Source of the DNA: Thermoplasmata archaeon
GTDB lineage: Archaea > Thermoplasmatota > Thermoplasmata > RBG-16-68-12 > JAGMCJ01
Direction of reading: 5' to 3'
Assembly (NCBI GenBank): GCA_023129265.1
Contig: JAGMCJ010000139.1
Location: 1 to 12,453 of the forward strand
DNA: 12,453 nucleotides
This document shows, piece after piece, positions 1 through 7,408 of this stretch (the first letter of the stretch is position 1; each line of letters starts with the position of its first letter). Position numbers and translations under genes: made by a program. The notes under the pieces were generated by a model, which was not told where the DNA came from, ran no database searches, and saw only the letters and a list, made by a program, of their open reading frames with translations.

Positions 1-1
1 G

Positions 2-1195
2 GGCGCCGAGGGCGAGGTGATAGACCCGAAGGAGGCTCCCATAAACGTGGCGGAGCGTCTCGGGTACAAGTGCGTCAACTGCGGCATATACAGCTCCCAC
101 ATGGAGAGGGTGTGTCCGAAGTGCTCGCGCCCCAAGACCACATCCGGTCAGGGCACTGGCAACCCGTTCGGTGACCTTCTTGGCGGCATAGTCGAGGTCA
201 CAATCGGCCAGCTGGGCGGTAGGGACAGGGTCACAACGACCCGTCAGAGATTCGGAAAGGAAGAGGTCGTCGTATTCGAACGCGCTGGCGAGATGGTCAA
301 GGTCCTCGACCAGAAGGCTCTGGAGAAGAGGCGGGAGATGGATAAGATAAGCCCGCGAAAGGTCCTCGTCCCGCTGAAGAGGAACCCGTTCGTCCTGGCG
401 ACTGGAGCCAGCGAGACCGAGCTCCTCGGGGACGTGAAGCACGACCCGTACGGTGGGCACCCGCAGCTCGGGACGGAGCCCTACGAGAGAGTCGTGCCGG
501 GTTCGATCCATGACGCCCACCAAGGAGTCCTCTTCATAGACGAGCTCCCGCAGCTCGCCTTCCTCCAGAGGTACATCCTGACGGCGATGCAGGAGAAGAG
601 GTTCCCCATCAGCGGCAGGAATCCCCAGAGCGCGGGAGCCAGCGTTCGCGTGGACAACGTTCCCTGCAGCTTCATCTTCGTGGGAGCGTGCAACATACAG
701 GACCTGCAGCACATACTCTCCCCGCTGAGGTCCAGGGTCTCGGGCTCGGGGTACGAGGTTCTCGTGGGAACGACCATGCCCGACAACGACCGGAACAGGG
801 CGAAGCTCGCGCAGTTCGCCGCTCAGGAGATAATCATGGACAAGCGGATACCGCACCTGTCCAACGCGGGGCTTCGCGCTATAATCGCTGAGGCCAGGAA
901 GAGGGCCAGAGAGACGGAGAATAAGGAGAAATCGTTCACCCTCCGGCTCAGGGAGATGGGCGGGCTGATAAGGTCCGCCGGAGACATCGCCAAGACCGAG
1001 GGTGCCAAGCTCATCGATCGGAATCACATCAAGAAGGCCATCAAGCGGGCGCGCACGATCGAGGAGCAGATCAGGGAAAGGTACGGATCATTCTATACTG
1101 GCCTCGCGTCCGAGTCAAGCGATTCTCAGAAGAGCGCCTCACCGTACCACTTCTGGAACTACCATGTGCACGATGACAAGAGGGGCTACCAGTAG
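2..1195 (+). CDS. LonB-related AAA+ ATPase with zinc ribbon, no protease domain (5' partial)
   Basis: The frame is open to the left window edge, so the GTG at 17 is probably not the start and the Walker A region should lie upstream. Numbering from that GTG, residues 19-36 form a Cys4 zinc ribbon (C19, C22, C33, C36). The segment from about 124 closely resembles the archaeal LonB ATPase core: ATG.....LLGDVKHDP at 128-144, Walker B VLFIDE at 171-176, TAMQEKRFPISG at 189-200, sensor-1 Asn226, arginine-finger candidates R237 and R239, and the helical lid with sensor-2 candidates R310/R312. Archaeal LonB normally has a membrane anchor inserted between Walker A and B and a C-terminal Ser-Lys peptidase. 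Here the insert carries the zinc ribbon, no clear membrane helix is seen, and the protein ends about 40 residues after the lid with an aromatic/His-rich tail (SPYHFWNYHVHDD). No peptidase motif follows in any frame. It is therefore probably an ATP-driven remodeller or chaperone rather than a protease. The ATPase family call is firm; the function is unknown. Confidence 0.85.
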   Translation, partial: GAEGEVIDPKEAPINVAERLGYKCVNCGIYSSHMERVCPKCSRPKTTSGQGTGNPFGDLLGGIVEVTIGQLGGRDRVTTTRQRFGKEEVVVFERAGEMVKVLDQKALEKRREMDKISPRKVLVPLKRNPFVLATGASETELLGDVKHDPYGGHPQLGTEPYERVVPGSIHDAHQGVLFIDELPQLAFLQRYILTAMQEKRFPISGRNPQSAGASVRVDNVPCSFIFVGACNIQDLQHILSPLRSRVSGSGYEVLVGTTMPDNDRNRAKLAQFAAQEIIMDKRIPHLSNAGLRAIIAEARKRARETENKEKSFTLRLREMGGLIRSAGDIAKTEGAKLIDRNHIKKAIKRARTIEEQIRERYGSFYTGLASESSDSQKSASPYHFWNYHVHDDKRGYQ

Positions 1196-1209
1196 GCCCG
1201 CGTACCAGC

Positions 1210-1647
1210 TCAGAACACCCTTATCATTTTCACGGCGTCCTCTCCATCCGTATAGAAACCCGGGATCACGTCGATCGTCTCGAACCCGAACCTCTGGTAG
1301 AATCTCCGAGACCTAAGGTTCGACTTCCTCACCTCGAGCTCGACGCTCGTGAACGCTTCGTTCGCGATACTGCTGAGGAAGTGGTTCATCAGCGCTGTCC
1401 CGATCCCGCGGGAACGGAGGTCTTCACGAACGACCAGTATCAGGATTCTAGCGGTTCTGGCTGTTGTCCTGGCGGCCGCGAGAACGCCTACTATCATCCC
1501 TGACATCTCGGCCACGACAAAGCCACCCCTCCACCATTCATAGATCCTGAGGAAGAAGTCGCGGGAATACCTTTCGCGCAGCGCCTTCTGAGATAAGCTC
1601 CTGACTATCCTGAGATCCGTGGGACTGAACTCCCTAATCCTCAGCAC
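1210..1647 (-). CDS. rimI: RimI/Ard1-like GNAT N-acetyltransferase
   Basis: A 145-residue single-domain GNAT protein, probably transferring acetyl from acetyl-CoA to protein N-termini (archaeal RimI/Ard1 type). The acetyl-CoA loop R-x-x-G-x-G is RSRGIG at 78-83, preceded by the beta-4 strand ILILVV. The C-terminal half has the RimI-like pattern LEVRKSN...RRFYQRFGFE at 104-123 and GFYTDGEDAVKMIR at 130-143. The frame stays open far upstream, to 2151, but that stretch lies antisense to the methyltransferase gene and shows no domain. I choose the GTG at 1647 because the GNAT fold begins right there (LRIREFSPTD) and a TATA-like ATTTATTA lies about 26 bases upstream, giving a leaderless mRNA. It is convergent with the ATPase gene, 14 bases apart, and divergent from the tRNA methyltransferase. 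The exact substrate cannot be told from sequence; a non-protein GNAT substrate is possible but less likely. Confidence 0.85.
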   Translation of the reverse strand: MLRIREFSPTDLRIVRSLSQKALRERYSRDFFLRIYEWWRGGFVVAEMSGMIVGVLAAARTTARTARILILVVREDLRSRGIGTALMNHFLSSIANEAFTSVELEVRKSNLRSRRFYQRFGFETIDVIPGFYTDGEDAVKMIRVF

Positions 1648-1669
1648 GGGCGGGAATACTGATGCGGGG

Positions 1670-1677
1670 TAATAAAT
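1670..1677. promoter_or_regulatory. Shared TATA element between divergent GNAT and methyltransferase genes
   Basis: The + strand reads TAATAAAT and the - strand ATTTATTA, the only A/T-rich block in the 54-base divergent spacer. Its centre (about 1673.5) is about 26 bases from the GNAT GTG at 1647 and about 28 from the methyltransferase ATG at 1702, matching archaeal TATA-to-start-site spacing in both directions. Use as a bidirectional promoter is inferred. Confidence 0.55.
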
Positions 1678-1701
1678 GGGACGCACGGGCGATAGGGTAA
1701 A

Positions 1702-2709
1702 ATGCCAGGAGGGGGATTTCACCCTGTGAAGCTTCTCTTCGAGCTCTCTGGAGAGCATCCCGAGCTGCCGCTCCTCGAGCTCTCGTCGGTCGTGGAAGCG
1801 CTTCAAGGCGGTGTTCCGAGCGTGACGAGGGACTCCTCTCTTGCGGTCACGGAGACGCACCTGGATCCGTCGCATATCGGAGAGAGAATCGCACTCTGCC
1901 ACAGAGTCTGCGAGGTCATGGCATCGGGACCCCTCGACTCGCTGATGGACGTGGCGGGCGGGCTCGACCTTGGCGGCAGCGTCGCCGTCCGGTGCAGGAA
2001 GGTCTCGAGGTTGAGAGAGGAGCGCTGCTCCGAGGTCGAAAGGCGGTTCGGGGACATCCTGGCGGGGTCGCATCCCATCGACCTCGTCAATCCGTCCACG
2101 CTCGTACGCGTCATACTGGGAGAGGAGAGCTATCTCACCGTCCAGAGGCATGAGGTTGACAGGGCGTCCTTCGAGAGGCGAAAAGTCGCCTCACGGCCCT
2201 TCTTCTATCCCATCTCCCTCCATCCCAAGTTCGCACGCCTCCTTGTCAACATGACCGGCGTGGGGAGCGGGGAGACCCTTCTGGACCCGTTCTGCGGCAC
2301 CGGGGGCATCCTCATCGAGGCCGGTCTCGTGGGAGCCGCCCCCGTCGGAAGCGACCTGAGGGGGGACATGGTAGAGGGCTGCGGGGTCAACCTGACGAAG
2401 TTCGGGGTCGAAGCTGACCTCTTCCAGGCGGATGTTGGAGAGCTGCGGGAGCACGTGGAGGGCGTGGACGCTATCGCGACAGACCCGCCCTACGGCAGAT
2501 CCACGACGATGGGAAGTGACATTGCCGACCTCTATTCGAGGTCGTTTGAGGTCTTCTCCGATGTCCTCGGAAAGGGCAGGAGACTGGCCATCATCGTCCC
2601 GAAGGAGGATCTTGTGGACCTTGGAAGGGAGTACATGGACCTCGAGGCCTCGCATCCCCTGCGCGTGCACAAGTCCCTCACGAGGCATTTCTGCCTCTTC
2701 AGGAACTAG
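1702..2709 (+). CDS. trmG10: tRNA (guanine-10-N2) (di)methyltransferase, Trm-G10/Trm11 family
   Basis: A 335-residue SAM-dependent methyltransferase, predicted to make m2G/m2,2G at position 10 of tRNA. The N-terminal ~150 residues fit a THUMP-type RNA-binding region (KLLFELSGEHPELPLLEL at the start). The linker RPFFYPISLHPKFARLLVNM (165-184) is characteristic of the family. Motif I is DPFCGTGGILIEA at 195-207, an acidic residue D218 probably contacts the SAM ribose, and motif IV is DPPYGRST at 261-268, the catalytic signature of amino-group N-methyltransferases. The DPFCGTGG form favours Trm-G10/Trm11 over the m2G6 enzyme Trm14/TrmN. The ATG at 1702 sits at leaderless distance from the TATA at 1670-1677. 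A GTG at 1726, with a GGAGGGGG purine block at 1708-1715 and a rather long spacer, is an alternative start giving 327 residues. Its TAG stop overlaps the stop of the convergent protease gene. Confidence 0.9.
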   Translation: MPGGGFHPVKLLFELSGEHPELPLLELSSVVEALQGGVPSVTRDSSLAVTETHLDPSHIGERIALCHRVCEVMASGPLDSLMDVAGGLDLGGSVAVRCRKVSRLREERCSEVERRFGDILAGSHPIDLVNPSTLVRVILGEESYLTVQRHEVDRASFERRKVASRPFFYPISLHPKFARLLVNMTGVGSGETLLDPFCGTGGILIEAGLVGAAPVGSDLRGDMVEGCGVNLTKFGVEADLFQADVGELREHVEGVDAIATDPPYGRSTTMGSDIADLYSRSFEVFSDVLGKGRRLAIIVPKEDLVDLGREYMDLEASHPLRVHKSLTRHFCLFRN

Positions 2710-4202
2710 GCGTCGGTGTCAACCCAGACCACCAAGTACTTCTCGATCTGCACGCGCAAGCCCTCGACAGTCCCGGTGACGTCTGTCCTGTAGTTTCCGT
2801 GAGGGATGGGAGTGCTCGGGAAGAACAAGATGAGAGAGACCGTCCTGTTCGTCGAGGCGTTCAGGACGAAATTGATCGTTGAGTTAGCAGCTATCCCGGG
2901 GAAGTCTGGAAGAGCAATCCAGGCCATCATCTCGCTCCACGCGACGGTCGCGTTCAATGTGAAGTTGAGGTGCTTGTTGCCCGTGTTGTTTACCACAAAC
3001 TCGTACGTGCAGTTCGTCCCATCGGGGACAGCGCTGCATGACATCTCGCTCATGTTGACGTCCGCTCGAACGATCTCTTGGGTCTGGTCCACGGAATCGC
3101 GGAACTCGAAGTCGTATTCGGCGGGGATCTCCTGCATTGGCACGAGGACGAACGTCATGAGGAAGACGACCACGGTGAACCCGCCCACGAGCTTCCTCTT
3201 GATGTCCAGTGCCGTGAAGTCGTTCAACGGAGGCGGATGCCTGAGCCCGATGAATATCAGCAGGATCGCGATAATCGCCCATCCCACGTAGAAGAAGCTG
3301 AACATGAACAGAATGGCTACGACCACGTAGCTGACGTAGCGGGCCTTCTCGCCGAGGAGCGCCCTCGCGATATGACCGCCGTCGAACTGTCCCGCCGGAA
3401 GCAGGTTCAGTGCCGTGACGAAGAAGCCCACCCAGCTCGCAAAGGCCAGCGGGTGAAGGGCAACGCCCGACTCGATGGGGAAGAACAGGCCCAGGATCTC
3501 GTAGAGAATGGGGAAGCTGACCAGTATGGCACCTCCCTGCTCGGCAACCGAGACCGTCTTGGCACCCATGTCCGTCAGCCAGAGACCTAATATCGCCAGA
3601 GGTATCGTTACCGCGAGCCCAGCCAGCGGTCCCGCAAGACCGATGTCCAGGAGCGCCCTCTTGTCAGGGATCGGCTCACGCATGCTGATGACCGCCCCGA
3701 ACGTCCCGAGCGGGTAAATCGAGGGGATGAAGAAGGGCAGAGAGGCCGCCACCTTGTGCTTCCGTGCCATGAGATAGTGTCCCATCTCGTGGGTTCCGAG
3801 GATCAGCATAAGGGGAAAGGCGAAGAAAAGCGTGCCGTAGAGGATCGCGTCCGCGGTGAACACGCCCACGCGGTCGTAGGATGACCAGTGCATCATGCCC
3901 GCGAATATCGTCGTCAGGAGGGTTATGACGAGCAACGCGGCGTTGACCTGGATTCCCCTGAACCGAACGGTGGGCTTCCTCTGGACGTGGATGACAAACT
4001 CCCCCGCCTCCTCCCTCAAGAGAGGGATGTAACCGGCCTCCAGCATCTCCACCCTCAGCGCGTCGAAGGCGGAGTACAGTGTCCTGGAGTCCACCTCACA
4101 AAGAAAGGAGACGACCTGGGGACCGACCCTTGTCTCGTAGACGGGAAAATGCCTCGCGACGATCCCCTTCACATTCTCTATCTCAACCGAAACTTCATCC
4201 AT
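2706..4202 (-). CDS. M50-family (site-2-type) membrane metalloprotease with extracytoplasmic C-terminal domain
   Basis: A 498-residue intramembrane zinc protease. After a soluble N-terminal domain of about 85 residues come a transmembrane helix at about 86-105 and a second at 119-136 that runs into the zinc motif HEMGH (138-142). Further helices lie near 185-210, 223-242, 252-270, 288-320 and 338-355. The third zinc ligand is the Asp of NLLPAGQFDGGH (about 266-277), a variant of the usual LDG motif. The last 140 residues form a beta-rich domain with two cysteines (389, 398) and about eight N-x-S/T sequons, pointing to an outside location. Site-2 proteases typically cut membrane-anchored regulators or process membrane proteins; the substrate here is unknown. 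An in-frame ATG exists at 4226, but it lies within the TATA box (4225-4234), so the ATG at 4202, about 27 bases from the TATA centre, is preferred. It lies downstream of alaS on the same strand with its own promoter. Confidence 0.9.
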   Translation of the reverse strand: MDEVSVEIENVKGIVARHFPVYETRVGPQVVSFLCEVDSRTLYSAFDALRVEMLEAGYIPLLREEAGEFVIHVQRKPTVRFRGIQVNAALLVITLLTTIFAGMMHWSSYDRVGVFTADAILYGTLFFAFPLMLILGTHEMGHYLMARKHKVAASLPFFIPSIYPLGTFGAVISMREPIPDKRALLDIGLAGPLAGLAVTIPLAILGLWLTDMGAKTVSVAEQGGAILVSFPILYEILGLFFPIESGVALHPLAFASWVGFFVTALNLLPAGQFDGGHIARALLGEKARYVSYVVVAILFMFSFFYVGWAIIAILLIFIGLRHPPPLNDFTALDIKRKLVGGFTVVVFLMTFVLVPMQEIPAEYDFEFRDSVDQTQEIVRADVNMSEMSCSAVPDGTNCTYEFVVNNTGNKHLNFTLNATVAWSEMMAWIALPDFPGIAANSTINFVLNASTNRTVSLILFFPSTPIPHGNYRTDVTGTVEGLRVQIEKYLVVWVDTDA

Positions 4203-4224
4203 CTGAACGAAGTAAAACGGGCAC

Positions 4225-4234
4225 ATTTAATAAG
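4225..4234 (-). promoter_or_regulatory. TATA box of the M50 protease gene
   Basis: On the - strand it reads CTTATTAAAT, centred about 27 bases before the ATG at 4202. This fits a leaderless transcript and rules against the longer ATG start at 4226. Confidence 0.6.
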
Positions 4235-4243
4235 CTTTGGCAA

Positions 4244-4260
4244 TCAGTGACCGACACTGA
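4244..4260. repeat. Short inverted repeat between alaS and the M50 protease gene
   Basis: TCAGTG (4244-4249) and CACTGA (4255-4260) form a perfect 6-bp inverted repeat with a 5-base spacer. It sits about 10 bases upstream of the protease TATA box and about 40 bases after the alaS stop. It could be a regulator site for the protease promoter or a weak hairpin at the alaS 3' end; there is no U-tract after it. Chance occurrence is possible. Confidence 0.3.
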
Positions 4261-4299
4261 GAAGCATCACCTTGATTCGCTTTCTTAGGCGCGATAAGC

Positions 4300-6999
4300 T
4301 CAGCTCTTTCCACCTTCAGCAAGAATCGCTTTCACGCTTCTCCTCGCGGCCTCGACGGCCTCCTCCACCCGCTCGGGTTTCGGTCCGCCGCCCTGAGCGA
4401 AGTCTGCCTTGCCCCCGCCGCTCCCGCCTATCAACGGGCTGACGTCTCTCGCAATGGGACCGCAATCCAATTCAACGTTCGGGCTCCGGGCTATCAGGAT
4501 GCTTGCCTTCCCGTTCTTGGCTCCGAGGACCGCAACGACGTTCCTCTTGGATATCAGTTGCTTCGCCAGGGCCATCAGCTCCTTGGACCCGCCCTTCGTT
4601 ACGTGGGTGACGACTCGGACCTTGCCCACCTTCTCGCTCTTCCCCAGAAGGGTCTCCAGGTCGCCTGCAGCGCGTGCGTCCCTCAGGGTATCCAGCTCCT
4701 TCCGGGCGGCCTTCCACTCCTTCAGGAGCCTTCTGACGCCCTTCTTGAGGTTCTCTGGCGGGACGTTGAGCATCCCGCTCATCTCTTGGATCGTCTTCGC
4801 CTGTCCCATCGCGAAGTCCACCGCTGCCCTTCCCGCCGCGAACTCCAGGCGGAGGACGCCGTCCTGAATCCGTCTGGTCCTGATCAGCTTGATGAAGCCG
4901 ACCTCGCTCGTGCGCGTGCAGTGAAGCCCGCCGCAGGCCTCTACGTCGAATCCGGCGACGTCGACCACCCTTATCTTCCCGCCGGGAACGCATCCTCCCT
5001 GGTAGAGCCTGAACCCGTGCTTCCTCTCGGCCGCGTCCCTGTCCACGAACTTCGCCGTGACCCTGAGGTCGTCCAGCACGGCCTGGTTCGAAATCCTCTC
5101 AATCCTCTCGAACTCCTCCTGCGTCAGGTTCTGGTAGTGCGTGATGTCCAGGCGGGACATGTCCTCGCTCTTGTGCGCACCCGCCTGCCAGATGTGCCAT
5201 CCCAGGACCTGGCGGGCCGCGCCGTTGACTATATGAGTCGCAGTGTGATGGCGCATCAGGCTCCGCCTCCTCTTCCAATCGATGGAGCACATCACGGACT
5301 TGCCCTTCTTCAGGTCCGTCTTCCCCTTGAAGTGGTGAAGCACGACGTTGCCGACCATCTGGACGTCGACCACCTGCGTGTCGCCGATCTCCCCGCTGTC
5401 GCCTTCCTGACCGCCTCCCTCGGGATAGAAGTACGTCTGGTCGAGCACGATCGCGTTCTCCAGGACCGCGACGACCTTCGCACGGAACCTCTGCTTCCTC
5501 TTGTTCTCGTGATAGCGGGTCCTCGTCTCCGGCAGACCCTCGGGGAGAGAGACGCGAGCCTCCTCCTGCGGAGCTTCGCCCTCGTGGCGGGCGGCGACCT
5601 CGGCGTAGAAGTTCTCCGGCATCTCGATCTCCGAGGACGCGAACTCGCTGACCACGTCAGGGCTCAGCCCGTGGGAGTCGTACAGCTCCACCAGCTCCTT
5701 CGTGCCCATCTTGCCGCCCTTCTTTGTGATGTTCTTCTCCATGTTCCGGACGATGCTACGCCCTTTGGCGAGGGTCTCGCGGAACTTCTTCATCTCGATT
5801 CCCACGAGCTTCAGTATGCCCTCGCGGTTCTCCGCGAGCTCCGGGAAATCGCTCCTGATGTGGTCGATCTGCATGCTGACTATGTCGGAGAGTGACAGGT
5901 CCAGGCCGAGCGTGTCGATCGACCTCATGCTCTTCCTCACGAGAAGACGCGCGAAGTAGCCCTCCTTGACGTTGGACGGGACGACGCCGTCGTTGAGTAT
6001 GAAGGCCAGTGCCCGCGCGTGGTCGCAAAGAGCATACGCGTGCTCCATCGGCTGCACGTGCTCGATTAGCTCGTCGTACGGAATGCCCAACCGCTTGGCC
6101 GTCTCCTTCCTGAGCTCTGTGATGTCCAGGCCCCGCTCGGCCTTCAACATCCCGGCGAGCATGCTGTACTCTCCCATCGTCTTCGGGTCCGACTTGATCC
6201 CGGCCCTCGACGTGATCGATTCAAGGAAGGGTCCGAACGTGGCCTCGTACGCGGATGGCGTCCCCTGGGACAGCCAGGCGAACCTCTCCAGACCGTATCC
6301 CGTGTCGACTACCTTCGTGTCCAGAGGTGTCCGCTTGCCGTTCTCGTCCTTGTACACCATGAAGACGAGCGTGGCGAGCTCCGCGCCGCCGAGCAGGACC
6401 TCGAAGCACGGGCCCGAGTTCCCGCCGCCCTCCCACCAGGCCTCGGCATACCTCACGTCCCCGGGACGAACGCCGAGGTCGTCGGTCAGGAATCGATGGC
6501 ACAGGTCCACAGTCCTCTCCTTGAAGTAGACGCGCTTGCCCTTGCGGTTGAAGACGTGATGGGCCATCATCTCGAACATGGTGAAGTGCTGGCCGGTCTT
6601 CCCGACGTTGTCGATGTCGTTGAACCGAACGCACGTCTGCGATATCCCGAGAGGGTTCGCGGGCGGGCTGGATATGCCCTCGATGACCCACGGTTGAAAT
6701 GGATATATCGATGCCTGGGTGTAGAAGACGTCGTCCCGCCACCTCGCGACGATCGGATACCTCCCGATGCGCTTGTGACCCTCGTTCTCGAGGAAGGAGA
6801 GGAACTCCTCCCTCATCTCGGAGACCGTGAGAGATTTCTTCATCGGAGACTTGCCTATGAAGGAGTACTCCGTGCAGGGCGCCTCCCCGCAGACCTCCGC
6901 CTCCCCCGCCGTCCAGAAGAACCGTCCGCAGGAAGGGCATTCCCTCCGCGCGAAGCCATTCTCCAGAAAAAAGGCGAGGCGATAGTCCTCTTCAGGCAT
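4300..6999 (-). CDS. alaS: Alanyl-tRNA synthetase (archaeal type)
   Basis: An 899-residue cytoplasmic class II synthetase that charges tRNA-Ala with alanine and edits mischarged Ser/Gly. The archaeal N-terminal extension carries Cys residues at 21, 24, 37 and 42, a probable zinc site. The catalytic core follows, with the typical ISQTCVRFNDIDNVGKTGQH (about 119-138) and WWEGGGNSGPCFEV (188-201), then the tRNA-recognition helices including DGVVPSN (337-343). The editing domain has the zinc motif HHTATH (584-589, H585 and H589) and CGGLHC (689-694). The C-Ala domain ends with the glycine-rich GGSGGGKADFAQGGG (858-872). Length is normal for archaeal AlaRS (about 900). A TTG at 7008 would add three residues, but the ATG at 6999 lies about 28 bases from a strong TATA box, so it is preferred. 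All expected motifs are intact. Confidence 0.98.
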   Translation of the reverse strand: MPEEDYRLAFFLENGFARRECPSCGRFFWTAGEAEVCGEAPCTEYSFIGKSPMKKSLTVSEMREEFLSFLENEGHKRIGRYPIVARWRDDVFYTQASIYPFQPWVIEGISSPPANPLGISQTCVRFNDIDNVGKTGQHFTMFEMMAHHVFNRKGKRVYFKERTVDLCHRFLTDDLGVRPGDVRYAEAWWEGGGNSGPCFEVLLGGAELATLVFMVYKDENGKRTPLDTKVVDTGYGLERFAWLSQGTPSAYEATFGPFLESITSRAGIKSDPKTMGEYSMLAGMLKAERGLDITELRKETAKRLGIPYDELIEHVQPMEHAYALCDHARALAFILNDGVVPSNVKEGYFARLLVRKSMRSIDTLGLDLSLSDIVSMQIDHIRSDFPELAENREGILKLVGIEMKKFRETLAKGRSIVRNMEKNITKKGGKMGTKELVELYDSHGLSPDVVSEFASSEIEMPENFYAEVAARHEGEAPQEEARVSLPEGLPETRTRYHENKRKQRFRAKVVAVLENAIVLDQTYFYPEGGGQEGDSGEIGDTQVVDVQMVGNVVLHHFKGKTDLKKGKSVMCSIDWKRRRSLMRHHTATHIVNGAARQVLGWHIWQAGAHKSEDMSRLDITHYQNLTQEEFERIERISNQAVLDDLRVTAKFVDRDAAERKHGFRLYQGGCVPGGKIRVVDVAGFDVEACGGLHCTRTSEVGFIKLIRTRRIQDGVLRLEFAAGRAAVDFAMGQAKTIQEMSGMLNVPPENLKKGVRRLLKEWKAARKELDTLRDARAAGDLETLLGKSEKVGKVRVVTHVTKGGSKELMALAKQLISKRNVVAVLGAKNGKASILIARSPNVELDCGPIARDVSPLIGGSGGGKADFAQGGGPKPERVEEAVEAARRSVKAILAEGGKS

Positions 7000-7023
7000 C
7001 AGCCGCAAAATAGATGACTTCTC

Positions 7024-7031
7024 TTATAAAA
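7024..7031 (-). promoter_or_regulatory. TATA box of alaS
   Basis: It reads TTTTATAA on the - strand, centred about 28 bases before the alaS ATG at 6999. It lies in the 86-base spacer after the GIY-YIG gene, so alaS has its own leaderless promoter. The rest of this spacer (7032-7085) shows no recognisable element. Confidence 0.65.
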
Positions 7032-7085
7032 CTAATGCGACGGAGCTCACGCTAGGATCGTTCTTGGATGCAGCACTCCAGACGC

Positions 7086-7391
7086 CTAGGCGACCACGTT
7101 CCTGGTCTTCTTCATCTCGTTCAGAAGCTCGATAGCGTCTCTCTCGTTCTCGACTTGATAGCACTCGAAGTACTTCGCTTCGGGTATGTCTCTCGATTGA
7201 AAATGCTGGTACAGCTTTGTTCGGAGAGTCGGCGTACTCCCGACGTAGCTGACGTTGAATTTCCTGTCCCTAAGGATGTAGACGCCCCAAGAATCGGGCA
7301 CATCCCAAATGCTCTTCCCGTCTAAGTTCCGGGCCTCGAATCGGTGCCGGACGGCCAATTTCCTCCCCCTCACTCCATCACAGAGTGCCAC
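7086..7391 (-). CDS. Small stand-alone GIY-YIG domain protein
   Basis: A 101-residue protein that is almost entirely one GIY-YIG domain, resembling the N-terminal nuclease module of UvrC. The two tyrosine motifs are WGVYILRD (35-42) and SYVGST (48-53), and the helix TLRTKLYQHFQ (55-65) matches the LKKRLSSYF region that supplies the catalytic Arg. A conserved Glu that binds the metal is likely in NERDAIELLNE (82-92). The lysine usually following YVG is a serine here, and the first motif is GVY, as in UvrC. It has no DNA-binding or other partner domain, so it may be a small nuclease or an inactive relative; I cannot tell which. The GTG at 7391 gives the full frame, with a TATA-like run about 21-24 bases upstream; a GTG at 7373 is an alternative. 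It precedes alaS on the same strand, but alaS has its own promoter. Confidence 0.8.
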   Translation of the reverse strand: MALCDGVRGRKLAVRHRFEARNLDGKSIWDVPDSWGVYILRDRKFNVSYVGSTPTLRTKLYQHFQSRDIPEAKYFECYQVENERDAIELLNEMKKTRNVVA

Positions 7392-7408
7392 TGAATGGAA
7401 TAGCCATC

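Noticed and set aside
1196..1700. A frameshifted Lon peptidase domain after the ATPase
   Set aside because: I looked for the peptidase motifs in all + frames after the stop and found none; the region is filled by the convergent GNAT gene.
1648..2151. A 168-residue N-terminal extension of the GNAT gene
   Set aside because: It is antisense to the methyltransferase, has no recognisable domain, and the GNAT fold and promoter place the start at 1647.
4203..4226. An eight-residue longer N-terminus for the M50 protease (MCPFYFVQ)
   Set aside because: Its ATG falls inside the TATA box, so it would not be on the transcript.
4558..5895. A 445-residue open frame on the + strand
   Set aside because: It lies wholly antisense to alaS, whose motifs are intact; no domain is seen, and long antisense frames are expected in a high-G+C gene.
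7032..7085. A small RNA or tRNA gene in the spacer before alaS
   Set aside because: The stretch is too short for a tRNA and no stable fold is evident by eye.
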